The notes under the pieces were generated by a model. The model was not told the DNA's origin and did no database searches. It was given only the letters and a program-made list of their open reading frames with translations. Of a DNA stretch of 64,000 nucleotides, positions 1-11,625 are shown piece by piece. Position 1 is the stretch's first letter. Every line of letters begins with the position of its first letter. This stretch comes from Folioceros fuciformis (lineage: Eukaryota > Anthocerotophyta > Anthocerotopsida > Anthocerotales). A program made the position numbers and the translations under genes. The DNA lies in assembly GCA_049999805.1 (NCBI GenBank), contig JBNGIO010006285.1, positions 90,008-154,007 of the forward strand, read 5' to 3'.

Positions 1-91
1 AGAGGGCTTGTGTGGACCTCGCGGTACCCCCGGGTACCATATTTTAACACCACACTTCCGCAAGGGAAGAACCTAACTCAGAAGTACAGCA

Positions 92-3000
92 ATGCAGGGA
101 CAGAGAGGGGAACCTACAAACCCCGTCAAGAGAACCGGCAACTGTAACTGGTGCGGCCTTCCCGGCCAGTGGGCCATAGAGTGTCGGAAAAGAAGAGCAG
201 GCAAGCCCTCATGGCAGCAAAAGTCAGCCACAAACGTGGCTGTAAGACAGAACAAGTCGGGAGACTCGAAGGCCCCAGTGAAGATACTAACAGTCTGCCT
301 GTTCAGCACCCTTAGTGACGACAGCTGCTGGCACCTCGACTCTGGGGCAGCAACCCATATCTGCAAGAAGAGGGAACCTTTTAGTACCCTCGATTTAACA
401 CAAAAAGGTGGTCAGGTATTTCTTGCAGACGAGCAAAGCAAGACAAGTCTGCTTATGAGGGCAAGGGTACCTGTGTCTTCAGCCTCCATGATGGCATTGA
501 ACTAACCCTGACAGATGTCATCTATGTCCCAGGCATAGCCAAGAACCTCATATCCATGAGCCATCTCATGAGACTGCGGGTCTTGTACAGGCACGCAGAC
601 TCTGAGCACTGCTGCTTCTACAGGCAGTCATCTCCCCACACATGTGCATTTGAGGGACTACCTGAGAGCAACCTGTAGCAGTCATCTCCCCACACATGTG
701 CATTTGAGAGACTACCTGAGAGCAACCTGTACAGGCTTAACATCACCTATTCTAGTTCAGACCCGTACACAGAGGCCGTCCACACAACTACAGGTCCTAA
801 CCTAAGACAGGCACAACAGGCCCTGCTATGGCCTGCCCGCCTAGGGCATGTTAAAAGGTCGAAGCTGATTAACATGTTAGCCCTAGAGTGCCACCAAGAA
901 CCTCTTCCAAAATGCTTCAAGAAGTTACTTGTGTGCGAATCATGCATCCTTGCTAAGCAAAAGGAGTCACCATTTCCTAATTCACCTGCACAGAGGGGCA
1001 CCCGAGTCCTTGAGATAGTCCATGCAGACATCTCAGGCAAAGTTCATCAGCCTTCCCTTGGAGGTGCTCGTTACTTCCTAACAGTCACTGATGACTATAG
1101 CCGCTACACGTGGACCTACCCCATGCAGCTGAAAAGTGACACCTATGCCTGCTTCAAGGAATGGCTTACCATAGCCCAGCGGCCGTCATGACAGCTCCTG
1201 AAGACCCTCAGAACTGACAACGGCACCGAATTTGTCAACTCATCCTTTAACGATCTCTTGCAAGCCTCAGGAATCTTGCACCAGCTCACAGTGCCCTACA
1301 CACCACAACAGAATGATGTGTGAGAACGCAAGAACCAAACTCTGCTCTCAATGACAAGAAGCATGCTGTTATGGGCAAATCTACCACAGGGCTAATAGGC
1401 GGAGGCTATAGTGGTGGCGACCTACATCCTCAACCGTGTCATTACCAATACCGTTCTGACCAAGACTCCCTTCGAGGTATTCTGGAACAAGAAGCCCAGT
1501 GTCTTGCACCTCCGAGTCTTCGGATCCCACGCCTATTCCCACATCCTTGCAGAGAAAAGACACAAGTTGGACAACCGCTCAGAGGCACTTATCCTGGTCG
1601 GCTACAGTGAGCACTCTAAGGCATATAAGCTATACAACCCTGACGCCGACTGCATCGTGCTTGCCAGGAGTGTTACCTTCATAGAGCCCCGGTCCCTCGC
1701 TCTAGGGGAACCCCCTTCGGTGGATCCCATCCAGCCAGTCGACCAACCCTCCGTCTTCCCCACTGATGATGATGAACCTGCACAAGTAGCACCCCCTCCT
1801 ATTACAGCACCACCTGAAGACATCCCTACTGATCCCACTACCTTAGCCCCCACCGCAGCACAACATCAACCCGTATTGGATGCAGAGGGGGAATTGGGGA
1901 CAGCTGACTTGAGGATGGCCGATGATGCAGCTAAGCATGTTGAGCCAACTGACCCCCCTGAGCCTCCTACTCAAGTTGCTGAGTCTGCGCCTAGGCCTGA
2001 CCCCCCGCGGCGCTCCACGCGCCATAGGCCTCCCCCATTTGAATGGAGGGAGCCACCTTTTGCCTCCACTGACTTCAGGACACATGCTGCCCCAAGGCTC
2101 AACCCAGGCCCTCTCCTACCTACAGAACCCACCACACTCACTCAAGCATTCAGTAGCCCTGAGTGCGAGCAGTGGCGGTCAACAGTTGAGGACGAATACA
2201 AATCTTTGGTCAAGAATAATACTTGGACCCTCATCGACCTCCCACCTAGCAGGAAGGCTATATCCTGCAAGTGGACATTCAAACTCAAGCTGAATGCCAA
2301 GGGAGAAGTTGGCATATTCAAAGCACAATTAGTGGCCAGGGGGTTCACTCAGGTGGAGGCGTTGGACTACCAAGAAACGTTCTCACCTGTAGTTCGCAGC
2401 TAGTCCATCCGCCTTATCCTCACCTATGCTACAGAATTCGACTTGGACCTCTAGCAAATGGACGTATGCACAGCCTTCCTCTATGGGGCCCTCGATGAGG
2501 AACTATACATGCTCCAGCCCGAAGCCTACCAAAACCCAACACACCCACACAAGGTGTTGAGGCTATTGAAGTGTATTTACAGGCTGAAACAGAGTGGGAG
2601 AGTATGGTACCTCACTATGCATGAGTACCTGCTGAGCATTAACTTCACTAAGAATACTACAGACACCAACGTGTACAGGCTGGCAGCAGGATTCCCCCTT
2701 GTACTCCTTCCCCTGTACGCGGAGGACCTGATACTTGCCACAAAGAACCACAACCTATTAGCAAAAGTGAAGACACAGCTACACAAGAGGTTCGACATGA
2801 AGGACATCGGAGAATTGAAATATTGCCTCAGCATCCAACTCTTACGCGCACGAGATGCTGGGATCATGTACATCCATCAAAGCAAGTACATCAACGAGAT
2901 CCTACTGAAGTTTCATCTTGATCAGGCCAGACCCGCCACCACTCCATATGCGGTGGGCACCAAGCTGACCCGCCAACAGAGTCCACAGACACCTGATGAG

Positions 3001-3237
3001 CTGAAAGACATGGAAGGCGTACCCTACAGGCATGCCGTCGGCAACCTAATCTTCGTCGCCAATTAGACTAGGCTTGATATATAGTACTCAGTTAGCAGTA
3101 TATCACAGTTCCTGGACTGCCCTGGGAGAGCACACTGGACATCAGTAAAACGGATCTTCCACTACCTCAAGGGCTCAGCACACCACAGCCTAATGTACCA
3201 GAGAAGCGGAAAAGAACAGCTCAACTTATCTGGGTTT
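92..3237 (+). mobile_element. Degenerate Ty1/copia retrotransposon, gag end to RNase H start
   Basis: This is a decayed copia polyprotein read in several frames. A zinc-knuckle-like stretch CNWCGLPGQWAIEC near 150 has Gln where the histidine should be. The protease signature LDSGAATHIC follows near 340. Integrase lies at about 830-1660, with the DDYSRYTW and TDNGTEF motifs and the FGSHAYSHI tail. Reverse transcriptase begins near 2160 (KWTFKLKLNAKG, then MDVCTAFLYGALDEELYM) and carries YAED where the catalytic box is normally YVDD. An RNase H start (HYLKGSAHHSLMYQ) ends near 3225. In-frame stops at about 1189, 1321, 2401, 2452 and 3064 and a frameshift near 1390 make it non-functional. The domain order protease-integrase-RT-RNase H is what identifies copia rather than gypsy. 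No LTR is visible; the left end may lie outside the window and the right end is truncated inside RNase H. Confidence 0.93.
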
Positions 3238-3264
3238 AGGGTAACCCTAAACCCTAAACCCTAA
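3232..3264. repeat. Interstitial telomere-type repeat with an inverted junction
   Basis: One TTTAGGG-type unit on the top strand runs directly into about three CCCTAAA units, giving a head-to-head arrangement at 3241/3242. Plant telomeres use this heptamer. The block begins exactly where the copia RNase H homology stops, so it sits at the break of the element. It probably marks double-strand-break repair or a telomeric insertion; the cause is inferred. Confidence 0.85.
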
Positions 3265-5104
3265 GTAAACCAATGCTCGGATAAATGAACCTAGCTTAGC
3301 TAGATATTTGCAAACTAGCTTAGAAATAGCTAGATGTGTATAGGTAAGTTGAGTCGGAACACATGTTGGGTGTTTCCCAACTTGTTATTGGTGTAACCCT
3401 GTTGCCCAACGTGGAAAAACAGCAGAACTTAGGGTACACTAGCAAGGCATCATGGAAGGAGTAGCGCTGATGCAAGAGCGTGAAGCCAACTCAGCTGGAC
3501 GCTGGATCGTGAAGATGGCTGGTGCTAGGCAAAAGGGGCAGCCAGGGCAGAAGTTAATAGTTGTTGAAGTTGCGCCGCGTAGCGTTGTAACTTGGGGAAG
3601 GCAACTCAAACCATGTTTTTGTGTTCTTTGGAATTGGGAGCTAGGATAAGGAATGTTTTCAGTGCCTTTCATTCCAGTGTTGCACTTCATGGCGTAACTT
3701 ACTGACTCCCCAAGCTGCGTGTGATACGCAGCTCCTTCCAAACCCAAATTGTTGCAAGCTTTTGCTGCAATCTCTTCACTTCAACAACTTTTTCAATTTG
3801 GGACAGGCATGCAAGATGTGGGAGCAAATGAGTTGGGTGGAGGCGGCCACGCAACTATAGCAAGGCAGCATCACCCACACGCCCTAACCGTGCTAGCAGC
3901 AGTTCAACTACAACAAGCTTTGCCAACCTTCCAGAGTTCATAGCATCCGTTGTAGAAGTCAATTGCTTTCAATTCACATACCTGATTGTTTGCCTCACTG
4001 AGAAAAATTTATTGGTATGATTTTTGTTCATTTTAGAGTGAAATCCAGCAACAGAATGCCTTGGAGGAGTTGGTCACCTAGGGTTTCAGTTGGGGAATGT
4101 TGGCTATTTGCAGCCAACACTCCTCTTGTTGCAGCATACGGGCTAGGGCTCTTGTGGACAATGACATTTCAGGTCTTTCATTACATATAGCTTAGCTCCT
4201 AGCTTATCTTTTAGATCAGCTTCCTACAAGTCCTTTTTTGCAGTTGTGACTTTGGCACTTCACAGTTCTAGACTAGTTTAGTTTTCTAGCTTTAGCAGCA
4301 AGCCTGACTACAGTACTGGCTTCCCTTCTTTTCCTCTTCCAGCCTAGCTAGCTGACTTGTTGTTTGTTGTGCATGTTCATGGAGGAATGCAACCTAAGGA
4401 GCATGGGACCAGTCCTCGTTACAGATTGAGATCCCGTGACATCCCTGGACAAAGCACCACACCTAGCCGTGCATACACACAACGGAGGAGGGCAGCCAAG
4501 AGGCAGGAGCAAGCTCAGGAGTTTGTGGAAGTCAACTTCGACCCCGACACTCCACCTTCAACAGCATGGCCAGCAACCAATTGGTCCCCATTTATAAGTT
4601 TCCTCATCTCTAAGCCTTCAACTTTGGAGGGAGAGCAAGCTCGATTTCAGAGCCAGCTACCTGAGGAGGAGACACAGGGAGAGTTCTTGCTAGAGCAGTC
4701 CTTAGGCCATACACCCTTGGAGCAGCCCCACTTGCCAACTTGGGGTGGGCAGCCCTCAGTTTACTTAGGCCTTAGATTTCCTCATCCAGGACTGAAAAAT
4801 TGCGGAGAGCAGTTTGGTGCAACACAACTTGACACAAAATAATGAGAGATTTTTTTTTTTACAAAATTGAATGTGTGTATTGTTTAAATACTAAACCCTA
4901 AAATGGTTCACTTAATGTAACCCTAAGTTTTTTATCCTAATGTTGGCTTTATTTCCAACACTCCCTCTAAAGCAACTTTAGGTATTTAACGTGTATTTCC
5001 ACAACGAGTAGCAACCACCCTCTTGTTCAACACCACCACGGAACGGGATCCCTCCACACAGAATGGCGTAGCCCAAACCCCAGCGTAAAACCCCTACGTG
5101 AACG
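3265..5104. other. Non-genic stretch with three LTR-end-like inverted repeats
   Basis: No conserved gene was seen here apart from the ORF listed at 4357-4842. Three short inverted repeats of the TGTTGG...CCAACA type occur at 3364-3381, 4099-4119 and 4941-4960. The second and third are followed by the same sequence CACTCC. TGTTGG...CCAACA is a common terminal motif of plant copia LTRs, so this stretch is probably solo-LTR or non-autonomous element debris. No long direct repeat pair is obvious by eye. Confidence 0.45.
4357..4842 (+). CDS. Unrecognised basic ORF in retrotransposon debris
   Basis: This open frame could encode 161 residues. The likely protein part starts at the second Met near 4387. 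It opens with an Arg-rich segment (RYRLRSRD, RRRAAKRQEQ), followed by an acidic, Pro-rich and Gln-rich tail. I do not recognise it. It lies between two of the TGTTGG-type inverted repeats and next to gypsy fragments, so it is more likely a gag-like remnant of a mobile element than a host gene. The basic start loosely resembles the MQTRSGKVY segment of the fragment at 5105-5598. Confidence 0.3.
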   Translation: MLFVVHVHGGMQPKEHGTSPRYRLRSRDIPGQSTTPSRAYTQRRRAAKRQEQAQEFVEVNFDPDTPPSTAWPATNWSPFISFLISKPSTLEGEQARFQSQLPEEETQGEFLLEQSLGHTPLEQPHLPTWGGQPSVYLGLRFPHPGLKNCGEQFGATQLDTK

Positions 5105-5598
5105 ATGGACTATGTCCTCGCGCAAGTGTTTTCTGCCGCCAACATCTCCCTCGCCTTCCTGGCTGTGATCAAGCTCAATTGCCACGCCCACCATCGCCTT
5201 GTAGAGATGCAGACGCGTAGTGGCAAAGTCTATGTCGCCTTAGAGAAGACGCCAAGGAGAAGGAGGACACAGCCGACACCCAGCACAGCACCGAGAGAGG
5301 AGGAGGCCCAGGGAAACTGCGGAAGATCAGGTGTGGGTCATTGGAGGAGCTTGCACGGTTCATGAAAAGCTGCCCAATCAACCCTGGACCTTTTCTAGAG
5401 ACAGCCCAGGCACCTCAGGAAGAGGGACCCGCACCCCAGCAGCCTGACTTCCGCTTCTCGGAGCTTGCGCTGCCTGCCCTAATCGCGCAACTGCATTTAA
5501 CCATCGACAGGGTCACGGAGCTGGAGCATATCCTTGCTGCTGGAAAAGGGCCTGCGCCAGTTAATGACGAAGAGCAGGATGTGAAGCCATCTTTGTAG
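5105..5598 (+). pseudogene. Gag-like retrotransposon fragment, frameshifted
   Basis: Two overlapping frames (5105-5365 and 5341-5598) look like one damaged reading frame. The first has a hydrophobic start, then MQTRSGKVY and a basic Pro/Thr-rich stretch. The second has a helical segment with LHLTIDRVTELEHILAAGK and an acidic end. No zinc knuckle is visible. It lies 39 bp upstream of an integrase tail with no protease or reverse transcriptase between them, so it is best read as the gag end of a gypsy-like element that lost the middle of pol. The assignment rests on context. Confidence 0.4.
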
Positions 5599-5637
5599 AG
5601 GGCACTGTACTTACGGATGCCCAAGACAGAGTGAGAT

Positions 5638-6276
5638 TTGGCCCTACCATACATTGCCATGGGGTACAGGCTCAGCAAACATGCCTCCTTAGCTCTCTTT
5701 AGTCCCTACTTTTTGCTATTTGGGATGGAGCACATACCGCCCAGTGGTATTGCCAAGCAAATGGCAGAAGTTTTGGATCTGGATGATCCTTCTGCTTGGG
5801 CACGTGCTATTGGTGAGAGGGCTGCATTGTTCAGGAAAGTAATGCCCATGGTAATGGTCAATCTCCGCATTGCACAGCATCGGGACACATTGCGGCATGC
5901 ATACACTCGCAGTGGTAGTTTCAGACCCAAACTGAAGAAATTTCAAGTGGGGGATTTCATATACTTGCAACGACAAACAAGGGACACTTTGGACATTGTC
6001 AGCAGCCGTCATGTGCTGCGAGTCAGGGAGGTCCGACCAAATGGGGTCTTGCTAATGCAAGAGTCAAATGGGCGCACCATCACAGACCATATGAAGAATT
6101 GCGCGCCTTGCCACCTTTTTAACTTGGACCCAACCATCGTCACCGCCGATTGGATTCCTCCTCGAGATTACCCATGCCAGGTATGCAGGAGGATTGACGA
6201 TGCTGAGTTGATGCTACTTTGTGACCATTGCAACGGTAGTTACCATTTGTTCTGCCTCAATCCACCTCTCTCATAG
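5638..6276 (+). mobile_element. Gypsy-like integrase C-terminal part joined to a truncated PHD finger
   Basis: The first roughly 160 residues read like the end of a retroviral-type integrase core and its C-terminal beta-barrel: HASLALFSPYFLLFGMEHIP, then FQVGDFIYLQRQ and VLRVREVRPNGVLLMQES. The last 35 residues follow a PHD pattern: CQVC, then LLCDHC, then GSYHLFCLNPPL. The stop comes before the final Cys pair of a C4HC3 finger, so the finger is incomplete. Integrases of some plant gypsy elements end in a chromatin-reading domain, usually a chromodomain; a PHD finger could have a similar targeting role, which is inference. There is no ATG at the 5' end, and no RT, RNase H or LTR is attached, so this copy is dead. 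Confidence 0.65.
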
Positions 6277-7507
6277 GTTTTAGGGCTCCTCCTTTTTTTA
6301 AAAAGTCAATTGCCGCCATCCCTTCTAGCCTTCCGTTCCCCCAACAAGCCAATGCTTTCCCATGACGGAAATCCATCCTTAATGGACTTAAATAAAATTC
6401 TTCTTTTCTTCCTGGTGGGGGTAGTAAGTACTCTTGTTTGGGCTGGACGGGTTTTCCGCCTTTCTTATTTTCGATAATAACATCTGACGTTCACGAAAGC
6501 TATTAGCCTGGGTTAACGAAGGGAGTAAGGCGTAATGGTCCAACTGCAGAAAGAAAAACAACAGCAGCTAACACCGGAGAAGAGGCCGATCTGCCTTTAC
6601 GATAAGTTTGGCCGAAAAGCAAAACAGACGGCGCTAAGCAAGACACTGTAATGCCGTAATCGAATGTCCTCTCGTCAGGCAACGAACCAGGCTCCCACAC
6701 CAGGGAGCGCAAACGGACCATCTGCTCCTTGCGCTACCGGCACAATCCTCGGCGTGTGTCGATTAAGTCGGGAGACGTGGTTTGAAGCACAGGTCTGGCG
6801 CGAAGTGGTGAGCTTTGACGAGTAGACCACCTCGAGAGAGCAGACGAGCACGAGCCGCATCGCATAACAGCACTGAGCTGCATGGAAGAGTGACGAGGCA
6901 CTCTCGCATGTTCTGTTCCATAAGCTACCGAGGATGGAATGCAGGACGAGAGGATAATTAATATCGGTAATTCAGTTTCCGAGCAGTCTGTGATCACCTC
7001 GTACATGGTCAAGGCAGCTCCAGCACGAAGGCACACACAACAGATATCTCAACAATTTGGTGAGATAGATAAGACCACGGCATGTACGTAGCATGAGTTC
7101 CTGGGAGCTGCCATGTGGTAGGAGGCAGACGGGTAAGGCGGGACCGGCAGCCGGTTTTTGGCAGCCACGTTTTCTCAACACGATCTGGACGATCTACACT
7201 ACACTTGTTATTTAGGTCTTGTGAAAGACATCTACGTAGTCGGAGAAATTGATCCCGAATCTGGTCAGGGCTCGTCGTCATGGCGTCCGAGGAGGTGCGC
7301 AAATCATGTGGTCTTTCTCTGAGTCAGGGTTTTGTGGCCTGAGCCGGGTCGGAGTTGCAGTGTTATAGTATTTAGGCACCAGAAGCGGCAGGTTCTTCAG
7401 GGAGAAGAGATGGAAGGTGTGGCGGAGCTTGACGCCCTGGTTTCCTTTGACGAGAATCTTGCTTCCATTGGCAGGAGAATTCGAAGGGGGCTAGAACCAG
7501 TGCTGGG
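6277..7507. other. No gene seen; retroelement edge and probable upstream region of the RabGAP gene
   Basis: Open frames here are short and have no recognisable motif on either strand. The last few hundred bases, including an ATG at 7410 whose frame does not join the RabGAP reading frame, may be the 5' untranslated region of the gene starting at 7508. Confidence 0.5.
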
Positions 7508-10500
7508 ATGGAGTTGTATGAGCTGGTGTTCTTCAAGGATAACGTCTGGGTCCACCCCACGCAGTATGCCAATGAACGCATCAAAGGCCGCCTGCGGCTT
7601 GTCAAGCAGGGAACATCCCTGTTCCTGGTAAACATCCTTTCACCGACCTCGCGTCGATGCAGATGTGCATGTGCGGGTTGATTTTACCTCATGGCTTGTG
7701 AGCCTGTCCTGCGGCTTGCTGCAGACTTGGATCCCGTACACCAACGGAGGTGCCTCTAAGGATGAGTCGATTGTCATTCCCATGGGTGCGGGGAAGGGTT
7801 CTGAAAAAGGTACCGGGTAAAGGTCTCGTACTGAAGCAGAAAACGTTCGGGTTTTCTCGTGGGATGCCCCGCATTCCCCATAGCTTCCCTAGCCTCTGAT
7901 GTGATGCTCTGACCTTATCAGGTAGGAATCTGTACACAATTCGGGCTGTTTCTCTTTCAGAGATGAGGTCCATTCGCAAACATACACCACCTTTCGGGTG
8001 GCAGTATGTCATCATTGTGTTGACCAATGGTAAGGGTTTTCCGTGCTTGACCACAAAATGTACCTTCTTCAGCGTTCTTCAGTATTGGTCTTCACTCTTC
8101 CGGATTTTTCCCTTTCACTGAGCATGTTGTGCATGTGGTTACGCAGGACTTGCATTTCCGCCGCTATATTTTCACAGTGGTGGTGTTCGAGAGTTCCTCA
8201 GTGTGCTGCGTGAGCATGCTGTTCTGGTGAAGTAAGGCTTGTCACATGGGTTTAAATCTTAAGTACTGATTGTGGGAGGGTTTGAATGATGAACCTGAAC
8301 GAAGTACGCGTTATGTAAACGGCAGGTCCTCCGAGGATCCCAATGTCTATCTTGTCAACGATGTACAGGATCCTCTTCAGGTATATGGAGAGCTTGTTTG
8401 CGTTCAGCTCCTCGAGGATTTCAAGTTCTCCTCGTGCTATCCGAGTTCACTATGCTGCTGATGTCTGCAGAGGAGCTTGACTTCATTGGAGCTCACAGAA
8501 GGGCCAGTGTTGGGCAATGAATCATCAAAAACTAATGGAGACCCTTGGCCGCTGATTCCCACTCCAGCAGGGGTATCCGAGGGGGATGATGATCACCAGA
8601 CCGATAGTTCTGTTCACTCTGCACAAAAACCGGGAGATGCTGTTCGTGACATCTCAATTCAAGTCTTGGAAAAATTCTCCCTGGTTACAAAATTTGCCCG
8701 GGATATTTTTGGCGATGGTCGTCTGCATCCCTCGGACAATGATGTGGGTTTGATTCCAGCCCGAATGCCTGCTGCTCCATCCCAGAAAGTGACCTGGGCA
8801 AAGACGCAGGTAGCAGACCTTGATGAGCGGACCTCAGGCATTACATTGAACGAAGCATGTGAAGAAGTTGGCCAGGTAGCAACACTCCTGACTGTTACGT
8901 TGAGTTCATTACGAGGTTAATGGAGTGATGTCAACAGGAGCCCTTTTTTTCCAGAGTGATCTCAGGAGTCCTTCTGAAGCATGATTGTTTATTGAAAGTT
9001 GAGACTTGATTGTGAAAAAGAGATGGGAAAAACCCATCTACTCCAAGACAAAGGAGATCGAACCACCAAACATCGGGTCCATTGTTTAGAAGTGTGCTTA
9101 GGGTGTCTGTTGGATGAATACCAGGATGCTGGTCGCAAAGGTCAGTCAATGACTGGTGAAATGAATTAGTGAACGTGTTTTAGTGTCAAACACAGGGACA
9201 GGAAGTTCAGGTGAACGGACCAGATGAGGTGGCGTCCACTAATGTAGGGAGTTTTGAGCTTGTGGACGCTTTGCAGGTACTACCCTCCAAAACCAACCTC
9301 TTGCACATGGGAGATGTGGGCATTTCCTTGCCTTCGAGTGTAAGACATACTTATTGATATCTGCTGGTACTGGTTTATAGGAACAATGTTAAAGCTGTCT
9401 AACTTGTTGGAAGCTAAGAGAGATCTGTTGGAGTTTTCTAGGTTGAACCACCAGCACTGGTTTGGGGGCGAGCAAGGCCCCCACCTCTGGGAGCTGAAGA
9501 GGTGTTTGTTGCTGCTACTTGTGTGCCGTTTGTCTACCGTCTCCAATGCTTGTATCGTTTGTCTAATGTCGATGGTCATGGTAATTGGCAGTGGACTACA
9601 TTTTTGGATAATGAAGGTCGAGTTGTTGACGAGAAAGCGCTGAGGAAGAGAATTTTCTATGGCGGCATGGAGCCCAGCTTAAGACCTGAGGTAATGGACC
9701 TTGTGACGTAATGGGCTAGCCAAAGCTGCTCACAATGTTCGTCTTGGTTCATACTCAAGACTTTGGTTCTTTACGTGCAACCCTCGACAGGTCTGGAAGT
9801 TTCTCCTGGGGTATTATTCCTATGCTAGTACTTTCAAAGAAAGAGAGATGTTGGTGGCCAAAAAAAGAGAAGAGTATCAAACATTACAGTCTCAATGGCA
9901 GGTATGATGAAAACTTTCTGTGAAGTTCTATTTGCTGCTGAGGGTAGGTTTCGTAAGTTGTCAGGTCGCTAAGATCCGTTGGATGCAGAGCGTCACCGAA
10001 GAGCAAGCTAAGCGATTTGCTAAGTTCCGTGAGAGGAAGAGTCGTGTTGAGAAGGATGTGGTAAATGACTTCTTGTAGCCTACTTCGGCATAGCATCTTC
10101 TGGTTGTGATCGATCTTCAGGTTCTAAGTACAAGCTGCCATGCAGGTGCGGACAGACCGTACGTTGAGCTTTTTTGAGGGAGATGACAATCCCAACGTCC
10201 TATTACTCCGCAACATTCTGATAACATACTCTTTCTACAACTTTGATTTGGGATACTGTCAAGTGAGCATGCATATCTGAGACTCCTGCTTGGACACATC
10301 AGTATATAGACTAAGCTGCTTGATCATGAGCAATGTCATTGCCTTTTCTGTAATGCATGACTGACTCCTTGCCTCCTATATTGCATGCCATAACCTCGTT
10401 GCACTTTCTTCATATACAGGGCATGAGTGATCTTCTGTCTCCTATAGTATATGTTATGGAGGACGAGTCAGAGTCATTTTGGTGCTTTGCATCCTTGATG

Positions 10501-11127
10501 GAACGTCTGGCCCCTAATTTCCACCGCGATCAGACAGGAATGCACTCACAGCTGTTGGCCCTGTCCAAGGTTGGTCTAGGCTTGTGTTTTTGTCTCCGGT
10601 ACACACGACTAGCTAATTTCGCTGACTTCGATTTGCTTCTTTGCAGCTGGTACAGCTGTTGGACGCACCGCTGCATAGTTACTTCCATCAAGTGGATTGT
10701 CTCAATTACTTTTTTTGTTTTCGATGGATTCTTATTCAATTCAAAAGGTAAGTATGGATCGCTCTGGCTTTGGGGCAGCGGTGCATAATTGGCTCTCGAG
10801 TCGCTGAATGTTTTCTCATGGGGCAGGGAGTTTGAGTATCAGAATGTCCTTCGCCTTTGGGAAGTACTCTGGAGCCGGCACTTGACAGAACATTTTCACA
10901 TTTACATGTGTGTGGCCTTATTGAAACGTCACCGAAGGAAAATCATGGATGAACAGATGCAATTCGACACTTTGTTGAAGTTTATCAACGAATTGAGCGG
11001 GCACATTGATTTGGAATCTACCTTGCGGGACGCAGAGGCTTTGTGCATTCATGCTGGAGAAAAAGGTGCGGCTTGTATAGCCCCCGGCACGCCACCATCG
11101 TTCCCACATGTTGAGAAAGATGTCTGA
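7508..11127 (+). CDS. TBC-domain Rab GTPase-activating protein (TBC1D15/17-like), 15 exons
   Basis: The exon chain is 7508-7627, 7725-7809, 7922-8029, 8147-8231, 8326-8380, 8471-8875, 9196-9276, 9442-9501, 9592-9690, 9791-9901, 9989-10060, 10146-10262, 10420-10569, 10647-10747 and 10827-11127. It stays in frame throughout and gives 649 residues. The N-terminal third matches the Rab-binding region of plant TBC proteins (KDNVWVHPTQYANERI, GWQYVIIVL, EDPNVYLVNDVQDPLQ). The TBC domain fills the second half and keeps both catalytic fingers: Arg in KDVVRTDR and Gln in DLGYCQGMSD. Such proteins speed GTP hydrolysis on Rab GTPases in endomembrane traffic. The closest remembered relative is the Arabidopsis RabGAP encoded by AT5G52580. 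The start at 7508 is the first in-frame Met; an additional upstream exon cannot be excluded. Confidence 0.93.
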
Positions 11128-11625
11128 TATTTTCCGTTCTTTTGTACATACGATAATGAACAAAGCCCTGTACAGAGCCTATCTTTTGGCTACTTGATTT
11201 AAATAGTTGAAAAGGCCCGTGGATCGAATGTGGGCTTCTGCACACAGGGAGACCTCTGCCAATGTAAACTATAGAAAGACAACAAGGTGGCAAAGCTCAG
11301 GATAAAGGGCTCGCAAAGTTACAGAGTATCATATTTCCTTCCATCTCAATTAGTGTCACGACTGGAGCAGAAAAGACCATATGCCAGACATATCGTGAAC
11401 CCACGTTCACCATTAGAAACACGTAGCATCCGGGTGCCCAGAAGCTCGGGGGTCAAACCACTTGCATCTACAGCACACGTTGTGCTATCTAGCAGCATAG
11501 CCCAGCTCTTCCTTTACTATGTCTCACACTGTTTTGCGCGTTCACAATGAACTGACCCGCCACCTGAAGACAGCCATTTCGCTGTGCTTTTACAACAACT
11601 TGATAAGACTGCGTTCACTTATTGT
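11128..11625. other. 3' region between convergent RabGAP and TPR genes
   Basis: About 500 bp separates the two convergent stop codons. I see no conserved open frame; it probably holds both 3' untranslated regions. Confidence 0.6.

Noticed and set aside
7410-7631. ATG at 7410 as the RabGAP start
   Set aside because: Its frame differs from the family-matching frame and no splice donor was found to connect them.
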